A stretch of 64,000 nt of DNA, from assembly GCA_036346205.1 (NCBI GenBank), contig JARFJB010001910.1:1105001-1169000 (forward strand). Reading direction: 5' to 3'. Under the pieces are notes generated by a model. It had not been told where the DNA came from. It worked only from the letters and a program-made list of their open reading frames with translations, and ran no database searches. Positions 11,939 to 23,019 of this stretch are shown here, piece by piece. Every line of letters starts with the position of its first letter. The stretch's first letter is position 1. This DNA is from Vesta saturnalis (taxonomy: Eukaryota; Arthropoda; Insecta; Coleoptera; Lampyridae). Made by a program: the position numbers and the translations under genes.

Positions 11939-12339
11939 ATGACGTCTCCTAATTGGCTTAATCCGCTAACGATCTATTTCTTGTTATTCATGACGGTCTA
12001 AAGTAAACAGAAAGAAAGACGGAGATTGTGAGGAACATAAAAAGGGCGCAGACTCAGTTATGTGAAGTGCGTCTTGAGAAGTACACATATCTAAACACTT
12101 GTTAAATGTCAGTATGAGTTAGTTAGGATTTTAATAACGCATCGGTGTAGCGGACATGCATGTTAATATGTGAGCGCTAATATAAATTGTGTCGTCATTT
12201 GAGTATGCACTAGTTAGTGCGGTAGACTCAACGTGTTGGTATATGAAACTTGATACCAAGTAGGATATCGTTTGATTGCACGTTGATATTGAAAGCCCCT
12301 AATTATAAATTGTGAAAACGTCCACATACCTTCCAACTG

Positions 12340-12562
12340 TGCTGCAAGTGGGGGGCCTGTGTCTTGCATGCTGTTCGGGATGACACGAATAGGTCAGTGT
12401 CAGTGTCAGTGCCTATGTCTGTATGTGTGTCTGTGTCTGTGTGCGTGTCTGTGTCTGTGTCTGTGTTTGTGTCTATGTGCGTGTCTGTGTCTGTGTCTGT
12501 GTCTGTGTGCTGCAAGTGGGGGGCCTGTGTCTTGCATGCTGTTCGGAATGACACGAATTGGT
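12340..12562 (+). repeat. duplicated LTR segment around (TGTGTC)n
   Basis: Within the 5' LTR, a segment of about 55 bp (GTGCTGCAAGTGGGGGGCCT ... GACACGAAT) occurs at about 12339-12392 and again at about 12507-12560, separated by about 110 bp of TGTGTC/TGTCTG repeats. The 3' LTR has one copy (near 14959) and no microsatellite, so the duplication arose in this LTR after insertion. Open frames here are artefacts. Confidence 0.85.
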
Positions 12563-13629
12563 AAGAGGGTGGCGTAATGATGACACCCTGGTAACGATTC
12601 GTTGGGAGGCAAACTGTTTAGCGGTAGTTATGTGTCCGGGGAAGCCTATACTTATTTCAGGTGACACTAGCTAGTTGTCGAAGAAGTTATTATTGTTATA
12701 ATTAATCCACAACTGCAATCGATGTAAAAAGATCAATAATGGATCATAGAATAAAGTATGGGCCGAATGGCCTCCGGTGAGTACACCTAAAAATACAATT
12801 ATGCAGAACAGTAATTGTAATCTTTGTTGCATGTTTTCTCATATATATCTTACCAATACCTACGAGGGATTGATCTGTATTGCGAATACTCACGGAAGTG
12901 ATGAGTAAATAAAATGCCTGTATGAAGATTTACATTAAGTAATTTATCATTTCTTACACTCAAGTGTGGGGTAAAGCAACCAATTCATTTCCCATGAAAA
13001 TCAAATGTTTTAAAACTGCACATTCAACGTTAAATACGGAGTTTGGTGTTCAATAAACCGTAACTTTTTAAATTTTCGGGACAGACGTGATTTGACATAG
13101 TATAAAATAAACCAACAATTTATTACTTTTTCAAGTGATCAATCTCAAGCATAAGGGGAATGCTTAGGGTTACGTTAAACCGTTAAAACGTATTTTAATT
13201 TCAGTTTCTTTTCAGTGTTTAAAGTGATGTAATCACTAATTAGAACGATAGTACATCGTGCTCGTGTGCATATTTAGTTTACTTCCGTTTAGTGTAATAC
13301 TTTTTTTGTTATTTAAGTGTATTTGTGACCTGTGAATGTGATGGACTTTTTTTATTAATTAAAGCGCCTGTGATCATTTCTCCAGACGGTAACTATAGTT
13401 TGTCATGGAAGTATTTTGTGAATAGTTGTACGTACTGAAATAAAGAAGCGAGAAAGAATAAAGGTAAACGCAGATAAGATGAATCGAGCGGTCATAAGAA
13501 CAAGATGAATTCTATCTCCGATACCGTCATCATCCGGCCACCAAAACTACTAGCACACCATGTTCTTCGGCGTCGACGACGACTACTATTTCTCATTCGA
13601 CCAACGTCTGTAAAGATATTGTACGCATA

Positions 13630-14427
13630 ATGGAGATACAAACTAGTACTCAAAAACATACGCCTAATGTGTTACATTCTAGAAACAACGTTGCACCTAA
13701 CTTTAACCCTGAAGACAGACGTCAGTCTATCGAAAAATGGTGTCAACGAATTGATGAACTAAAGAATCTGTATCATTGGAACGACGACGCCGTTGTTTAT
13801 AGTGCAATGCCTAAATTAGACGGATTGGCTAAAACGTGGTATCAAAGATTACCGACCATTCAATATACGTGGATAGAATGGAAGCAAATTCTAAAGAAAG
13901 CTTATCCTTTAAAGCGCGACTTCCGTAACAGTATTATGGAAATGATGCGACGTGTTATACTCCCCAATGAACTTTACTTTGTTTATTATTACGAAAAGGT
14001 AGCTTTGTTAAACGAATACAAAATATTTGGTGATGATGCTGCGTGCTGCATTTTGGGAGGAATCATGGACTCGACAGTGCAATCCGCGGCCAGAGCGAAT
14101 AATTATTTGAACTGTGGGGATTTACTAAATTTCTTAAAAACTTGTGACGTTACGAAACCCTGGGATTCCAAGACTACTGAATTTATATCTTATAAGAGAA
14201 GCGTGTCATTTAAGAAACCTAGAGAGGCTGTGCAGAAATATTCCGGCCCTATGATAATATCAAAAGTATTAACCAATGATCGGTACAAAGTGAAGGACAT
14301 GCCTTCATCAACCAGACGCGCAAACAAGAAGTATGAAAATGCCGTTGCTGCGGATCGTATGAAGCCATGGATACCAACAGGCGGAATTTCAGATGATCCG
14401 TCAAGTGAAGGTGAAGACTATGTATAG
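13630..14427 (+). CDS. Gag fused in frame to integrase C-terminal tail
   Basis: An intact 265-aa ORF in the internal region of the LTR element. Residues about 20-175 look like insect Gypsy-type Gag: SIEKWCQRIDELKNLYHW, then GLAKTWYQRLPTIQYTWIEW, then a helical C-terminal half. From about residue 200 the protein changes to YSGPMIISKVLTNDRYKVKD followed by NAAVAADRMKPW-like sequence (actual NAVAADRMKPW), which is the chromodomain-like C-terminal tail of Gypsy integrases. Protease, RT, RNase H and the integrase core are absent, so a deletion of several kb rejoined pol to gag without breaking the frame. The Gag zinc knuckle is also missing. The ORF could be non-autonomous, with assembly functions only, or simply undecayed by chance. 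The start ATG follows an in-frame TAA closely. Confidence 0.75.
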   Translation: MEIQTSTQKHTPNVLHSRNNVAPNFNPEDRRQSIEKWCQRIDELKNLYHWNDDAVVYSAMPKLDGLAKTWYQRLPTIQYTWIEWKQILKKAYPLKRDFRNSIMEMMRRVILPNELYFVYYYEKVALLNEYKIFGDDAACCILGGIMDSTVQSAARANNYLNCGDLLNFLKTCDVTKPWDSKTTEFISYKRSVSFKKPREAVQKYSGPMIISKVLTNDRYKVKDMPSSTRRANKKYENAVAADRMKPWIPTGGISDDPSSEGEDYV

Positions 14428-14467
14428 GCTGAGTTACGAGGACGCAACTCAGGTTAGGTTGGCTGAA

Positions 14468-15421
14468 TGTAACGCGTCAAATACTTTTGTAGTTTTTTTA
14501 TTCTTACTAGATTAAATCTGAGGTGGTTAGCAATAAATCAGTTTATACTATGCCACGTATCTTAATCGACTTAATCCCCTAGCGATCTATTTCTTGTTAT
14601 TTATGACGGTTTAAAGTACACAGAAAGAAATGCGGAGATTGTGAAAAACATGAAAACAGGGTGCAGACTCAATTATGTGAAGTGTGTTTTGAGAAGCATA
14701 CATATCTAAATACATGTTAAGTCTCGATGTGAGTTAGCTAGCATTTTGATAACGTATTGGTGTAGCAAACATGTATGTTAATATGTGAGCGCTAATATAA
14801 ATTGTGACGTCATTTGGGTATGCACTAGTTAGTGCGGTAGACTCAACGTGTTGATGTATGAAAGTTGATATCAAGTAGGATATATATGGTTTGATTGCAC
14901 GTTGATGTCGATAGCCCCTTATTATAACTTGTGAAAACGGCGCCATACCTTTGAACTGTGCTGCAAGTGGGGGACCTGTGTCTTACACGCTCTCCGGAAT
15001 GACATGAATAGGTAAAAGGCTGGTGTAAAGATGACACCCTATCAATTCGTTGGAAACCAAACTCTTTAGCGGCAGTTATGTATGTATCCGGGGAAGCCTA
15101 GACTTATTTCAGGTGACACTAGCTAGTTGTTTAAGAAGTTATTATTGTTATTATAATTAATCCACAAATGGAATCGATGTAAAAAGATCAATAATGGATT
15201 ATAGAATAAAGTAAGGGCTGAAAGACCCCCGGTGAGTACACGTAAAAATAAGATTATGCAGAACAGTAATTGTAATCTTTGTTAAATATTTTCTCATATA
15301 TCTCTCACCAATAGCTATGATAACTCTGAGGGATTGAATTGCATTGTGAATACTCACGTAGCTATGAGTAAACAAGATGCATGTATAAAGATCTACATTA
15401 AGTAATTTATCATTTCTTACA
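14468..15421 (+). repeat. 3' LTR
   Basis: A 954-bp LTR with TGTAA/TTACA ends. From about 14540 to the end it aligns with 11938-12958, including the shared GTGCTGCAAGTGGGGG and TAATTTATCATTTCTTACA segments. A canonical polypurine tract before it is not obvious. Confidence 0.85.
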
Positions 15422-15672
15422 GACAGTTCTTAAAATACTTAAATAATCAAAAATATACATATAAAAGTGTATTATCTAACGATTCAAAGATAAATAAGAT
15501 CTTAAGCGCTGTATGTTGGTAATGCAAATTCATAAAAGCAAACAAGTTGATTTATTCCCTAGAGCTGATTTAAATATGTAACTGGAACTATTTTAATTCC
15601 ATTAGTTTTTGACGAGTGAGTGTATATGCGACTTTCATTCAAGCTTTTCCTACACAAGAGTTTTATTAGACG

Positions 15673-15721
15673 ATGAAAATTTTTATTATTGTAATTTTTT
15701 TACTATTTCTTTACTATAATG
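15673..15721 (+). CDS. signal-peptide exon, probably exon 1 of EGF/Sushi/HYR gene
   Basis: An ATG at 15673 encodes 16 residues, MKIFIIVIFLLFLYYN: one Lys followed by a hydrophobic run, an ideal secretory signal core. One further base (G) precedes the strong donor GTGAGT at 15722. The exon therefore ends in phase 1, and the first EGF-gene exon at 23020 begins with two bases that complete the codon (G+AG, Glu). It would supply the start and signal peptide the downstream exons lack. The link is inferred from phase and function; the intron would be 7,298 nt. No clear TATA box is seen; the LTR element ends 250 bp upstream. Confidence 0.5.
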
Positions 15722-18485
15722 GTGAGTTACTTTTATTTAGTTTAAAAAGGTTTGTAATAAGACTTAATCATTGATTTAATTTACTCGTGCAAATCTTGGT
15801 AGAGAATTCCCGAAAAATGTATTTTTCGCAGATTTTAAGTACCTACATATCAAAATAAACAAGGAATTTTCTAAATTTAGAAAATAAAATAAGAAATTTG
15901 TGCCGTGAAGTTCTAATTTTACAGCTGGATATGCAATTTCTTTAATTTATTTGACAAATATCAGGAAATAACCTTTACTCGTAGAAATAAAGATTGCGTT
16001 TTAGTAGAGTAAATAGGTCACTCACTTGTTTGGTTAAAATATTTTTTTTTAGTTTCCAATAATGTGCAATCGCAGAAAAATATAGTGATTATACGAAAAC
16101 TTGACTAATGTGCATAATATATTGCTTTTGTTTTCTTAATTAATTAATAACTATAAACCTTTTGACCTTCTCGTCAAATAGTTCTTTTTTTATATCCAAT
16201 TGATATAGAATAGATATTAATCAACAAAATTAACTACATAAAAATGTTTGTATTAATCTTTATTTTAATTAATGTTATTCTTTAAACCAAAAAGATTACA
16301 ATACTTGAGTTAGCCAACTCGAAAAACTGTCCCACAAATAAGAAAATGGGTGTCATTTGAATTATAACATGTATGTAATAGTAATGTGGGCGTTATGGCA
16401 TTTTCTGAAGAACAAACCTCAGTAGCACTAAAAAAAGTTTTCTTTAGTTCCGAACTTTATCGTCTAACTACTCTAATCCCTTGCCTTTGAGTCATTACTC
16501 AATGGTACAAGTTTATATTGAAAGTTGGTTTTAACAAAGGGTTTTATTAGTAGAACTAACTAACGCGGCCCTGTTAAAGCGCACTTGAATAATAGTTACT
16601 TACTGTCAAAGTAGGTTATTTTTTTTCATTTGTCAATTTATGAATACTCTCAAAGTAGTATTTCTGTAACACTAAATTTTACATCATCTGGTGACGTTCG
16701 GTCGTTTAACATTACATGCATTTTACGCATTGCTTTTTTATGTTCGTTTACGGAAAGTTGCATTACGCAAATGTCTAATGTAATTTATATAACTTCCTAA
16801 CTTCTGAACTGATTAACCGGTATACACCAAATTTCGCAAGAATCTAGACATTTAAGTCTTAAACACACAAGTTTTTGTGTTACTGTGACACTTACACCTT
16901 ACTCCGAAAATCTATGTAACTCCAGAAAGTATATAAATCTGAGGTTAATTACTTCTAATTATTTGTACGGCTTTAACACAAAATCTGTAGATTTGGTGTG
17001 GTTGGGTTAAATAATTTGTTGCATTGTCAGAATTGGTTTTATACATGTATCTCCTATAGAACAATTCTAATTAAACTAAACACCTCAAATATTTGATTCT
17101 AAAAACAAATACAAACAAAATATAAATTATAACTCCAAAACGAACAAATAAATTAATAAATAAACTTGGCTTCGTGTAGACTACTACTGGGACTATCTGT
17201 ACCTACTCGGTCATCTGAAGGTGGTTATTGAGAAAAACAATTAGTAATTAAAAAATCCAATAAAAATATGTCAACTTATTAAAGTCTCGAATTTTAATTG
17301 AATACCTCTCTGATTTACGACAGTGAATAGCAAGTTACACGAACGTGGACGAATGGAGTTAAAATGATTTTATATTTGTCTCTTGAAATCATTTTTAAAG
17401 GGACTTCTGAATTGTATGTTATCGGTCGTGTGATCAAATCGTTATCGTTTCTATAGACATTTTTTTATTAGTTTATGCTCTTTTTAGAAATAAAAACCGA
17501 TATTCTTTACTTTAAGCTTTAGCTAAACACAATTGTCTATGGGCGGTTTATTAACGTATTTTGATTGAGTTGTTTATGCGAATTTAATTTGAATTAGTAA
17601 AAATGCTTTCTGGGCAACAAACCAATGAGGATATTAAGGAAGTCAAGTTACATAAACTTCGTATACCGACTTGGGGCCCTACTCAGGATAGATTACAGGA
17701 TTCTGGAAACACTTTATTAAGCACTTAGATGGCGGATGATTAAATAAAACTAAACGGGAAATAGCAACTGGATTGAATATTTCAGGAAAAATATCATTAC
17801 AGGAAAATGGTTTCAAGCAAATACCACAGTTTTTACTCTTGAGGTTGCAGTCTAGATAAACAGGGATTCTATTGGGACTTCGTAATGAAGTAAGTATTTT
17901 GAAACAGCGCTTACATTAAGTGGCTATAAATATTACTCAGTTCTATCGAATGCATTGATCTAGAGTTTGGAGTTTTTATAATACAGGGATCTAGACCGGT
18001 CGCCGTTTTAAGAAGTTACGCCAACCTGCACTTGTTGTATGCCTACGACGGCATGTACATTTGTGTACAATTTTTATTAGTCATCTTAGTTGATTAGGGC
18101 GTCTATTCAACCACTTTCTAGGAAAACCACGTGTCGATAGACGAGAAAACCTACTGTCTAGTTGATGGTTGACCAATACGATTGTTGGATGCCTACCCTG
18201 TAGTACACGCCAGCCTGGGTGTTAGAAGGCTGTGACATCGGGCTACCACCCTGCATTCATGTCGTCTAGTGGTTGATAAATACGACGGTGGGATATTGTG
18301 ATTCTAGCCGCCTTTGTCCGGTGTACTAGTAAATATGTGTATAAAACGGAAAATAAGCGAGCCTTTGAGTTGTGAAATCTAATGTAAAAAGTAACTCTTT
18401 CGAAAAAATGGCGCAGTCATGGATTCCCAACATGTATGCGGAAAAACCTTATGCCACGGGCCGATCAGCTCACTACTCTTCAGTA
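15722..18485. other. intron 1 proximal part, no gene recognised
   Basis: AT-rich sequence, presumably intronic. A short frame at about 17601-17727 has no family resemblance. At 17920-18310 the sequence becomes more GC-balanced and has imperfect internal repeats (GGTTGACCAATACGA, then GGTTGATAAATACGA), suggesting an old unclassified repeat. Confidence 0.3.
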
Positions 18486-18489
18486 GCGT

Positions 18490-18526
18490 GATGCACACGT
18501 ACACACGCACACGCGCGCGCACACAG

Positions 18527-18558
<32 letters not shown>

Positions 18559-18664
18559 CGCACACGACACACGCACACATGCACACATGCACACATGCAC
18601 ACATGCACACACGCACACACACACACGCGCACGCACACGCACACGCACACGCACACGCACACGC

Positions 18665-18722
<58 letters not shown>

Positions 18723-18815
18723 ACACTCATACACCCTCACGCGCACACGCATACGCACACGCACACGGGCACGTACACGCACACGCACACGCGCACGCAC
18801 ACGCACATGCACAAT
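18490..18815. repeat. (CA)n / (CACACG)n microsatellite
   Basis: About 325 bp of CA and CACACG repeats. All long open frames here (His/Thr or Val/Cys) are artefacts. Confidence 0.97.
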
Positions 18816-19029
18816 CACATATAATAATTTGTTAATATTACAGTACTTACATTTCTATTTCTAAGTATTTATTAACTAGTTTACAAAATTTTCATCTTAA
18901 TTATTTAACATGTTAACTTTTTCCCAGTATGGAAGAAATACTTACAAAAAAAAATTCGAGATTATAATATTATTTATTATAATATTGAAAATTAACTAAT
19001 ACAACATTTTTTTTAGATCAAAATAAATC

Positions 19030-21012
19030 AAGGTTGATTTTTTTTTAGACATTTTAAAAATGAATGTACATATTTAGATATTGTAATGTTTCTTTCTACA
19101 GGCCAAATATCTCCATTTAATAAAATTTCGTTTTTTAATATCTGTCTGATTGGTTCCAAAATTTTACATTCATATATTATGTGATCAATAGATTGTTCTT
19201 CTTGATTATTGCAAATAGAATTCGGATTTTCTATTATTTTATATTTGTGTAAATAACTTCGTAATTTCCCATGTTCCGTAGCAATAACGGTAAATATTGG
19301 GTTTAAAGATAATTTAATTTTAATTCTATCAAAAATTGAAGGAAAAATATCTTAGTTTCCAACCCCTTTGTTGAGTTCGACCAAAAAGTTTGACATTTTT
19401 CTAAACCCATCAGTAGCAATCACCCTTTTCGGTATTTTATCGTATATTATGTTTATTTCATTTAAATTTGCTGCTTCCTTTGCTAAACTCATTCAATTGA
19501 ACACCAGCGGGCGCTTTTACACATTTAAAATTAAAATTGCAACTACTATTTTGCATAACGATTAATTTTTCTTTTAATTTTGTATATTATACTATAATGT
19601 AAATAACAATTTTTTAAACAATTTACTCTACGCCAGTGTCATTATGACATATTTATCATCTTCATTTGGGTGTCATTATGGCCTTCATAATAGCACCCAG
19701 TGCCATTATGAACTCATAATAACACGCAAATTTTAAAATAAAAAACAGGCAAAAAGAAAGTTAGTTACAACTTTTACTTCATTATAAAATCTTTACCAAC
19801 ATTTATTTATTATAAACATTAATTATAAAGTCTGTACAATTTGTTAAATTCAGTCCATCAGTGCGTGAAACTCATGCAAAGCACAAAATTGAACGCAAAT
19901 AATGACGTTGTCAACGTAAAAATTGCAACAATCGACAAGCGCGGTTACTATAACATCGATTAATATGGGCACTTAATAATTTTGAATTTTTATTTACAAA
20001 AACGTTTCCGATATTGTAAACAAATCCAATCTATGCAAAGCAAATCTATTTGGACTGGCGTAGATTAAATTTTGAATGATACACGTTCGATATGAACGTC
20101 ATAATGAAACGCGTGTAAAGTTAAACCACGAGGCGTTAGCCGAGTGGTTTATTTACACAAGTTTCATTACGAAGTTCATATCGAACGTGTATCATTCGAA
20201 CTAGTATCATTAATAACTATAATGAAATTTAACTATCTGTGTTTATTATTACGGATTTTTCATTTTCTCTACTGGTAATGCTGATAATTTTCTGGAAAGA
20301 TATTAATATAGCTAAACTTTCTGCTTGACTATTACTACATAAATCGTGTAATTTATAATTTAAGGTATATAATAATTGTTGATTTTTAGTTATTACTATT
20401 CCACAACCTACTTTATTATTAATTTTCTACCGTCCGTATATATCTCATAAATGTAATTTGAATTATTACTATTATCAAAATTTATAACTGGCAATTTAGC
20501 TGGATGAATCCATTCATGAATAGGTGTAGGAAAATCATTTTTATATTTATTATTTTGTTTTAATAATTTTGATATTTATTAACCTTTGAATACTTTGTAA
20601 TTTATTACAATTTTTTTTCTTCTTTAGAGCATTTATCCACACAGGAATACCATATGACAGTAAAGGTAAAATTGCACCTTTATAAATGATTTTTAATACT
20701 TCACTACCTAAATCCCATTTTATTTTTGCAGATCTAGACAATACATTATATTACATTAATTAATTTGGAACATCTTGTTGTTATATAGTTAATACGTTGA
20801 TCAAAAGTAAAGTTAGAATCTAAATAAATACCTAAATACTTAACAAAATATTAGATTTTTTTAACATTCGTTATAAACAAGAGAGTAAAATACAACAACT
20901 TACTCCATCTTCCCCAGGAGATTTATTATTATCTAGTTTTTTAATAACATTTTCAATTTCATGAATAGTAAATTTTAAATCATCTTCCGTGTTCAAGTTT
21001 TTTTTTACATTT
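19030..21012 (-). pseudogene. LINE with RNase H, minus strand, degenerate
   Basis: An internally deleted LINE. Minus-strand order: 21010-20900 DDLKFTIHEIENVIKKLDNN with KSPGEDG, the entry to RT; most of the RT fingers and palm are missing; 20850-20770 VKYLGIYLDSNFTFDQRINY; 20741-20560 IIYKGAILPLLSYGIPVW plus KLQSIQRLINIKI, typical of the RT C-terminus in Jockey/R1/LOA-group elements; 20540-20220 an RNase H trace with IYTDGRK, GCGIVIT and NSQAESLAIL; then, beyond a nested insertion, VKAPAGVQLNE and LAKEAANLNEI, and at 19270-19030 HGKLRSYLHKYKI with C..C..H..C-like residues. Stops and frameshifts throughout. The combination of RNase H and this C-terminus suggests the LOA/R1/I group. Confidence 0.75.
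19624..20201. mobile_element. two adjacent MITEs nested in the LINE
   Basis: First unit, about 19624-20065: ends TCTACGCCAGTG and, inverted, ACTGGCGTAGA, with internal GTGTCATTATGACA-type motifs. Second unit, 20071-20201: a long palindrome whose arms (TTGAATGATACACGTTCGAT on the left, ATCGAACGTGTATCATTCGAA on the right) flank a small hairpin AACCACGAGGCGTTAGCCGAGTGGTTT. Both interrupt the RNase H region of the LINE, whose reading resumes on either side. No coding capacity. Confidence 0.65.
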
Positions 21013-21022
21013 AACCGTACAT

Positions 21023-21520
21023 ATTTGTGATTGTGATTGTGATTGTGATTGTGATTGTGATTGTGATTGTGATTGTGAGTGTGTGTGTGTGTGCGTGTGC
21101 GTGTGCGTGTGCGTGTGCGTGTGCGTGTGCGTGTGCGTGTGCGTGTGCGTGTGCGTGTGCGTGTGCGTGTGCGTGTGCGTGTGCGTGTGCGTGTGCGTGT
21201 GCGTGTGCGTGTGCGTGTGCGTGTGCGTGTGTGCGTGTGCGTGTGCGTGTGCGTGTGCGTGGTCGTGTGTGTGCGTGTGCGTGGTGCGTGTGCGTGTGCG
21301 TGTGCGTGTGCGTGTGCGTGTGCGTGTGCGTGTGCGTGTGCGTGTGCGGGTGCGCGTGTGTGCGTGTGCGTGCGTGTGTGTGTGTTTGTGTGTGTGTATG
21401 TGTATCTGTGTGTGTCTGTGTGTCTGTGTGTGTCTGTGAGTGTCTGTGAGTATCTGTGTGTGTCTGCGTGTGTGTGCGAGCGTGCGTAAGTGTGTGGGGG
21501 CGTGCGTGCGTGCGTGTGTG
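21023..21520. repeat. (GTGATT)n then (GTGTGC)n minisatellite tract
   Basis: Eight or nine GTGATT units are followed by about 450 bp dominated by GTGTGC and then GTGTCT units. The tract abuts the truncated start of the minus-strand LINE. The very long frames on both strands are low-complexity artefacts. Confidence 0.97.
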
Positions 21521-21825
21521 TGTGCGTGATAGTATCCGCGATAACTCCAGGACAATACACACACGCACTTAAAAATTTTGTAGTTAAGTTTGTTTTTATT
21601 TCGCCTGGGGCTGATTAGATTCAGCGGCGTAGAGGGTGGGATTATTAGGAGCCGTTTTTTAATTTTATCAAATATTTCTGAAATAGCTGTATATTTGAAA
21701 AATAAAAAATACCAATATATAGACCTTAATCATATAGATTAATTCAGTTCTACGCAATTTTTTGATGCGACACTTAATTTTGCGGCAAAAAAATCCCTAA
21801 AATAGTATTTAAGTGCTAGTTCAAT

Positions 21826-22445
21826 TGCTTTCAATATCTGAATAATGATTAATTTTATAGGAAAATGTGTAGACTTATTTTTTTAATGTAAAGCGAAATA
21901 AGTGTAAAAATTAAATAAGTATGATTGAAAATGCTTAAGCTGTATTATCCATATTTTTATAGAAGCGGGCTGCTTTGGAATTTTTTTGAGTTAGCGTCTA
22001 GATGTCCATTATAATATTTATGTAACATTTAGTTTTAAACGCCTGTTTGACATAGATTGATGTTTTTGTTTTTAAAGTGTTGGTTGTTTTCGTAATGAAC
22101 TTAGTATAAAAGAGTTTGCATAATTATCCTAAAAAAAATTGGTATCAAAATTATTTCATTTATTTTAATTTTTATTTTGTAGGTTCGAAGGTCGTATGTT
22201 GTTCCACACCAGATGTTTTTTTAAGTTAATATCCATTTATGTGTGTTAATCTCTATCTGATATGCTGTTTTAAACGTCATTCTGACATGTGTATTATTTA
22301 TGTTTTTACTATGTTGGCTGTTTTCGTTATGAATATATAAAAAAGAGGTTGCACAGTTATCCTAAAAAAATATAATTAAATTTATTTCATTTCTTTTAAT
22401 TTCCACTTTATAGGTTGGAAGCTCGTGTGTTGTTTCATACCAGAT
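21826..22445 (+). repeat. dispersed repeat, partly tandem
   Basis: About 180 bp (TTAAACGCCTGTTTGACATA ... AGGTTCGAAGGTCGTATGTT) at 22032-22215 are repeated with divergence at about 22270-22445. The preceding segment (TTCAATATCTGAATAATGAT, 21828 on) and the repeat together recur at about 56805-57120, and the tail resembles about 53485-53515. A non-coding family of unknown class, here inside intron 1. The rest of the intron to 23019 shows nothing recognisable. Confidence 0.6.
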
Positions 22446-23019
22446 ATTTTTATTTAGAAGACCGCAACTGATATTTCTTATTTACACGTGTTAGAATTTT
22501 TCTATTTTATAGGTGGCGCCCTACAACAAGATCGACCACACCCTCAATGAATTTGTCTTGTTCAACACTACCTGAACGATGAACTTTTGCATCCATAGTG
22601 TTAAACTGAAGCAGGCGATCAACATTTCCCATAATCATACATCAATTCGAAATTATGACAAGCACCTAGACGGTTGTGGTTTAAGGTGAAAATTTTTTGT
22701 CAGAAGGTGTCCGCATCAAAACCAAAAATTAATTTTCTCCTATTTTGTTGGGGAATCCTTTCTGTAGGTTTAGTTTTAAACAGTGTAATACAAATACAAA
22801 AGGCAGTGTATCTCTCTATCACTATTTAATCTTAAAATGAGACGATACATTCTTGAATAGCAGTAAAAATAAATGCAACTTTATAGTAGAACATAGTGCC
22901 TATTATCTGCTATTTTTGCATGCTTACTGTAATATTATTATAGATATTAAACCTGTATATTGATCACAAACAAATAAAAGTTGTATGATGAGTTTGATAA
23001 ATTGTATCTTTTATTACAG

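Larger units (their letters stand above)
7706..15421 (+). mobile_element. nested LTR (Gypsy-type) retrotransposon
   Basis: The 3' LTR starts TGTAACGCG at 14468 and ends TTACA at 15421. The 5' LTR starts with the same TGTAACGCGTCAAATA at 7706, matches for about 55 bp, is interrupted at roughly 7760-7790, and resumes near 11938 (ACGTCTCCTAATTGGCTTAATCC against ACGTATCTTAATCGACTTAATCC), running to TTACA at 12958. GACA precedes the element (7702-7705) and follows it (15422-15425): a 4-bp target duplication, as expected for Gypsy-type integration. The interrupting 4.2 kb holds a SINE, a TA tract and a LINE. The internal region (12959-14467) is only 1.5 kb and carries the Gag-integrase-tail ORF. 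The LTRs are clearly diverged, so the insertion is old. Confidence 0.8.

Noticed and set aside
18490..18815. Possible telomeric or CRISPR-like array
   Set aside because: Units are CA/CACACG dinucleotide and hexamer repeats without spacers; not TTAGG and not CRISPR.
21027..21568. Very long open frames on both strands (Val/Cys and His/Thr)
   Set aside because: Produced by the GTGTGC microsatellite; every frame is open and no non-repetitive domain is attached except LINE debris at one edge.
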